Shown: positions 4,869 to 5,949 of the stretch, in pieces
How positions within the stretch are numbered: position 1 is the stretch's first letter
How the letters are laid out: each line of letters opens with the position of its first letter
DNA from: Nocardioidaceae bacterium
GTDB taxonomy: Bacteria; Actinomycetota; Actinomycetes; Propionibacteriales; Nocardioidaceae
Direction of reading: 5' to 3'
Length of the DNA stretch: 5,949 nt
Assembly (NCBI GenBank): GCA_013696065.1
Contig: JACCZJ010000477.1
Span: 1 to 5,949, forward strand
The notes under the pieces: model-generated
The model's input: only the letters and a program-made list of their open reading frames with translations
Databases searched by the model: none
Told to the model about the DNA's origin: nothing
Position numbers and translations under genes: made by a program

Positions 4869-4890
4869 CCATTCAGGCGGCACCGAATGG
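4869..4890 (+). other. Predicted hairpin 1 in the metH upstream region
   Basis: CCATTC (4869-4874) pairs with GAATGG (4885-4890), and inside a single bulged A GG (4876-4877) pairs with CC (4883-4884), leaving the 5-nt loop CGGCA. That is 8 base pairs in total. It could be RNA structure in the metH leader or a DNA dyad for a regulator. Confidence 0.4.
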
Positions 4891-4893
4891 TGA

Positions 4894-4921
4894 GATGCAT
4901 GTCCAGCAGGTGGACACGATC
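4894..4921 (+). promoter_or_regulatory. Predicted hairpin 2 / dyad upstream of metH (possible operator)
   Basis: TGTCCA (4900-4905) and TGGACA (4911-4916) form a perfect 6-bp inverted repeat around GCAGG. GAT (4894-4896) and ATC (4919-4921) extend it beyond a small internal loop. The form suits either an RNA stem-loop or a dimeric repressor site. It does not match the TAGAC-N6-GTCTA motif I know for the corynebacterial methionine regulator McbR. Confidence 0.4.
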
Positions 4922-4930
4922 GGAGGTCCT

Positions 4931-4956
4931 GGCCTTCGCGCTGCGACGCTGAAGCC
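4931..4956 (+). other. Predicted hairpin 3 just upstream of the metH ribosome binding site
   Basis: GG (4931-4932), CTTC (4934-4937) and GCG (4938-4940) pair with CGC (4947-4949), GAAG (4951-4954) and CC (4955-4956), giving 9 base pairs with two single-base bulges and the loop CTGCGA. It ends 9 nt before the Shine-Dalgarno, close enough to influence ribosome access. Confidence 0.4.
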
Positions 4957-4965
4957 CATCCAGCG

Positions 4966-4971
4966 AGGGGG
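4966..4971 (+). promoter_or_regulatory. Shine-Dalgarno sequence of metH
   Basis: AGGGGG, within GCGAGGGGG, is separated by 6 nt from the TTG at 4978. This purine run decides the TTG start of metH. It is the only clear ribosome binding site in the window, in contrast with the leaderless-looking genes. Confidence 0.65.
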
Positions 4972-4977
4972 TTTGTT

Positions 4978-5949
4978 TTGCCTGCACAGCCCGCTGCCTT
5001 GCGTCGTGCCCTCGCTGAGCGAGTCGTCGTCTCCGACGGGGCGATGGGCACGATGTTGCAGCAGCATGACCTGGGTCTCGACGACTTCGAGGGTCACGAG
5101 GGTTGCAACGAGATTCTCAACATGACGCGCCCCGACGTCGTACGAGCCATCCACGACGCGTACTTCGAGGCCGGCGCAGACTGTGTCGGCACCAACACCT
5201 TCGGAGCGAACTTCGCCAACCTGGGGGAGTACGGCATCGCAGACCGCATCTACGAGTTGGCACACGCGGGCGTCGTGACTGCCCGTGAGTCGGCCGATGC
5301 CTGGTCGAACCCCGATCAGCCGCGCTGGGTTCTCGGCTCGGTCGGGCCCGGGACCAAGTTGCCGACCTTGGGTCACGTCGCCTTCGCCACCCTGCGCGAC
5401 GCGTACCAGGAGCAGGTGCGCGGGATGCTCGACGCAGGAGTCGACGCGGTGCTGGTCGAAACCGCCCAGGACCTGCTGCAGGCCAAGGCGGCTGTCATCG
5501 GGGCACGACGCGCTCTCGACGCCGTGGGGCCGGACAGCGTCGTAGCCGAGGTTCCGCTGATCGTCAACGTCACGGTCGAGACCACGGGCACGATGCTGCT
5601 CGGAACCGAGATCGGCGCTGCCCTCACGGCCCTCGAGCCGCTCGGCATCGACCTGGTCGGGCTCAACTGTGCGACCGGGCCGACCGAGATGAGCGAGCAT
5701 CTGCGTTATCTCTCAAGGCACGCGCAGGTCGCAGTCTCCTGCATGCCGAATGCGGGCCTGCCCCAGCTGACGTCCGACGGGGCGTACTACCCGCTGACGC
5801 CCAAGGATCTCGCCGACGCGCACGAGACCTTTGTGCGCGAGTTCGGGCTGGCTCTGGTCGGCGGCTGCTGCGGTACGACGCCGGAGCACATCCGCCAGCT
5901 CGCCGACCGAGTCCGGGGCCGTGAGCTGGTCCGCCGCAAGCGGCATACC
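4978..5949 (+). CDS. metH: Cobalamin-dependent methionine synthase MetH, N-terminal homocysteine domain (runs off the window)
   Basis: 5-methyltetrahydrofolate-homocysteine methyltransferase makes methionine using cobalamin. The visible 324 residues are the homocysteine-binding module of an enzyme usually near 1,150-1,200 residues; the folate, cobalamin and reactivation domains would follow to the right. Seen: SDGAMGTMLQ (D20 onward), DDFEGHEGCNEILNMTRPDVV, YFEAGADCVGTNTFGAN, LGSVGPGTKLPTLG and LVETAQDLLQAK. The zinc ligands follow: C231 in GLNCATGP, and C297-C298 in GGCCGTTPEHI. A basic linker (RGRELVRRKRHT) closes the window. The start is TTG 4978 (MPAQPAALRRALAERV): there is a good Shine-Dalgarno 6 nt upstream, and no ATG or GTG lies in frame between the stop at 4891 and the conserved region. 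TTG 4999 is a less likely alternative. It is divergent from the PAC2 gene. Confidence 0.96.
   Translation, partial: MPAQPAALRRALAERVVVSDGAMGTMLQQHDLGLDDFEGHEGCNEILNMTRPDVVRAIHDAYFEAGADCVGTNTFGANFANLGEYGIADRIYELAHAGVVTARESADAWSNPDQPRWVLGSVGPGTKLPTLGHVAFATLRDAYQEQVRGMLDAGVDAVLVETAQDLLQAKAAVIGARRALDAVGPDSVVAEVPLIVNVTVETTGTMLLGTEIGAALTALEPLGIDLVGLNCATGPTEMSEHLRYLSRHAQVAVSCMPNAGLPQLTSDGAYYPLTPKDLADAHETFVREFGLALVGGCCGTTPEHIRQLADRVRGRELVRRKRHT

Noticed and set aside
4806..4977. Cobalamin riboswitch upstream of metH
   Set aside because: No B12-box (GCCACTG-type) or other conserved core element was found in this gap. The only similar string, near 1780, lies in the coding start of the SCO1664-type gene.
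4873..5700. Long minus-strand open frame of 275 codons opposite metH
   Set aside because: It is antisense to the conserved homocysteine domain of MetH with all three zinc cysteines, and the product is unrecognisable.
1..5949. Mobile element or horizontally acquired island
   Set aside because: There is no transposase, integrase, tRNA or flanking repeat, base composition looks even throughout, and the gene order is that of the actinobacterial core genome.

Overview
The window is GC-rich chromosomal DNA from a mycothiol-producing actinomycete (Actinomycetota). The basis is the presence of mshC, the GC-biased codon use, GTG and TTG starts, and the gene order. A family-level assignment is not possible from the sequence. 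As I recall it, the order (histidine phosphatase, DUF3090, SCO1664-type protein, mshC, opposed PAC2 gene, metH) matches the conserved Rv2135c-Rv2134c-Rv2133c / mshC / Rv2125 / metH neighbourhood of Mycobacterium tuberculosis. This looks like core genome. I see no insertion sequence, prophage, CRISPR array or RNA gene.

Layout. (1) 1-348, minus strand: the N-terminal 116 residues of a CorA-type Mg2+/Co2+ transporter that runs off the left edge. (2) 397-2577, plus strand: an MSMEG_4193-type histidine phosphatase, a DUF3090 protein with a C-terminal Cys/His motif, and an SCO1664-type protein resembling type II PI4-kinase that overlaps DUF3090 by 11 nt. (3) 2619-3869, plus strand: mshC, the cysteine ligase of mycothiol synthesis. 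(4) 3871-3958: an 88-bp array of four 22-bp tandem repeats that fills the gap between mshC and the convergent PAC2 gene. A degenerate fifth copy appears to be the last codons of mshC. (5) 3957-4805, minus strand: a PAC2-family protein. (6) 4806-4977: a divergent control region with three predicted hairpins. (7) 4978-5949, plus strand: the homocysteine-binding domain of cobalamin-dependent methionine synthase MetH, running off the right edge.

How it works together. mshC and metH both belong to sulfur/thiol metabolism: MshC joins cysteine to GlcN-inositol, and MetH makes methionine from homocysteine. The three upstream genes are a co-conserved actinobacterial set without an established pathway: a phosphatase, a kinase-fold protein and a putative metal-binding protein. 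Their position next to mycothiol synthesis, in which an inositol-phosphate intermediate must be dephosphorylated, suggests a testable but unproven link.

Regulation visible in the sequence. Five genes (corA-like, phosphatase, DUF3090, mshC, PAC2) each have an actinobacterial -10-like hexamer ending exactly 6 or 7 nt before the start codon, the signature of leaderless mRNAs. metH differs: it has a Shine-Dalgarno sequence, a TTG start and a long, potentially structured leader.
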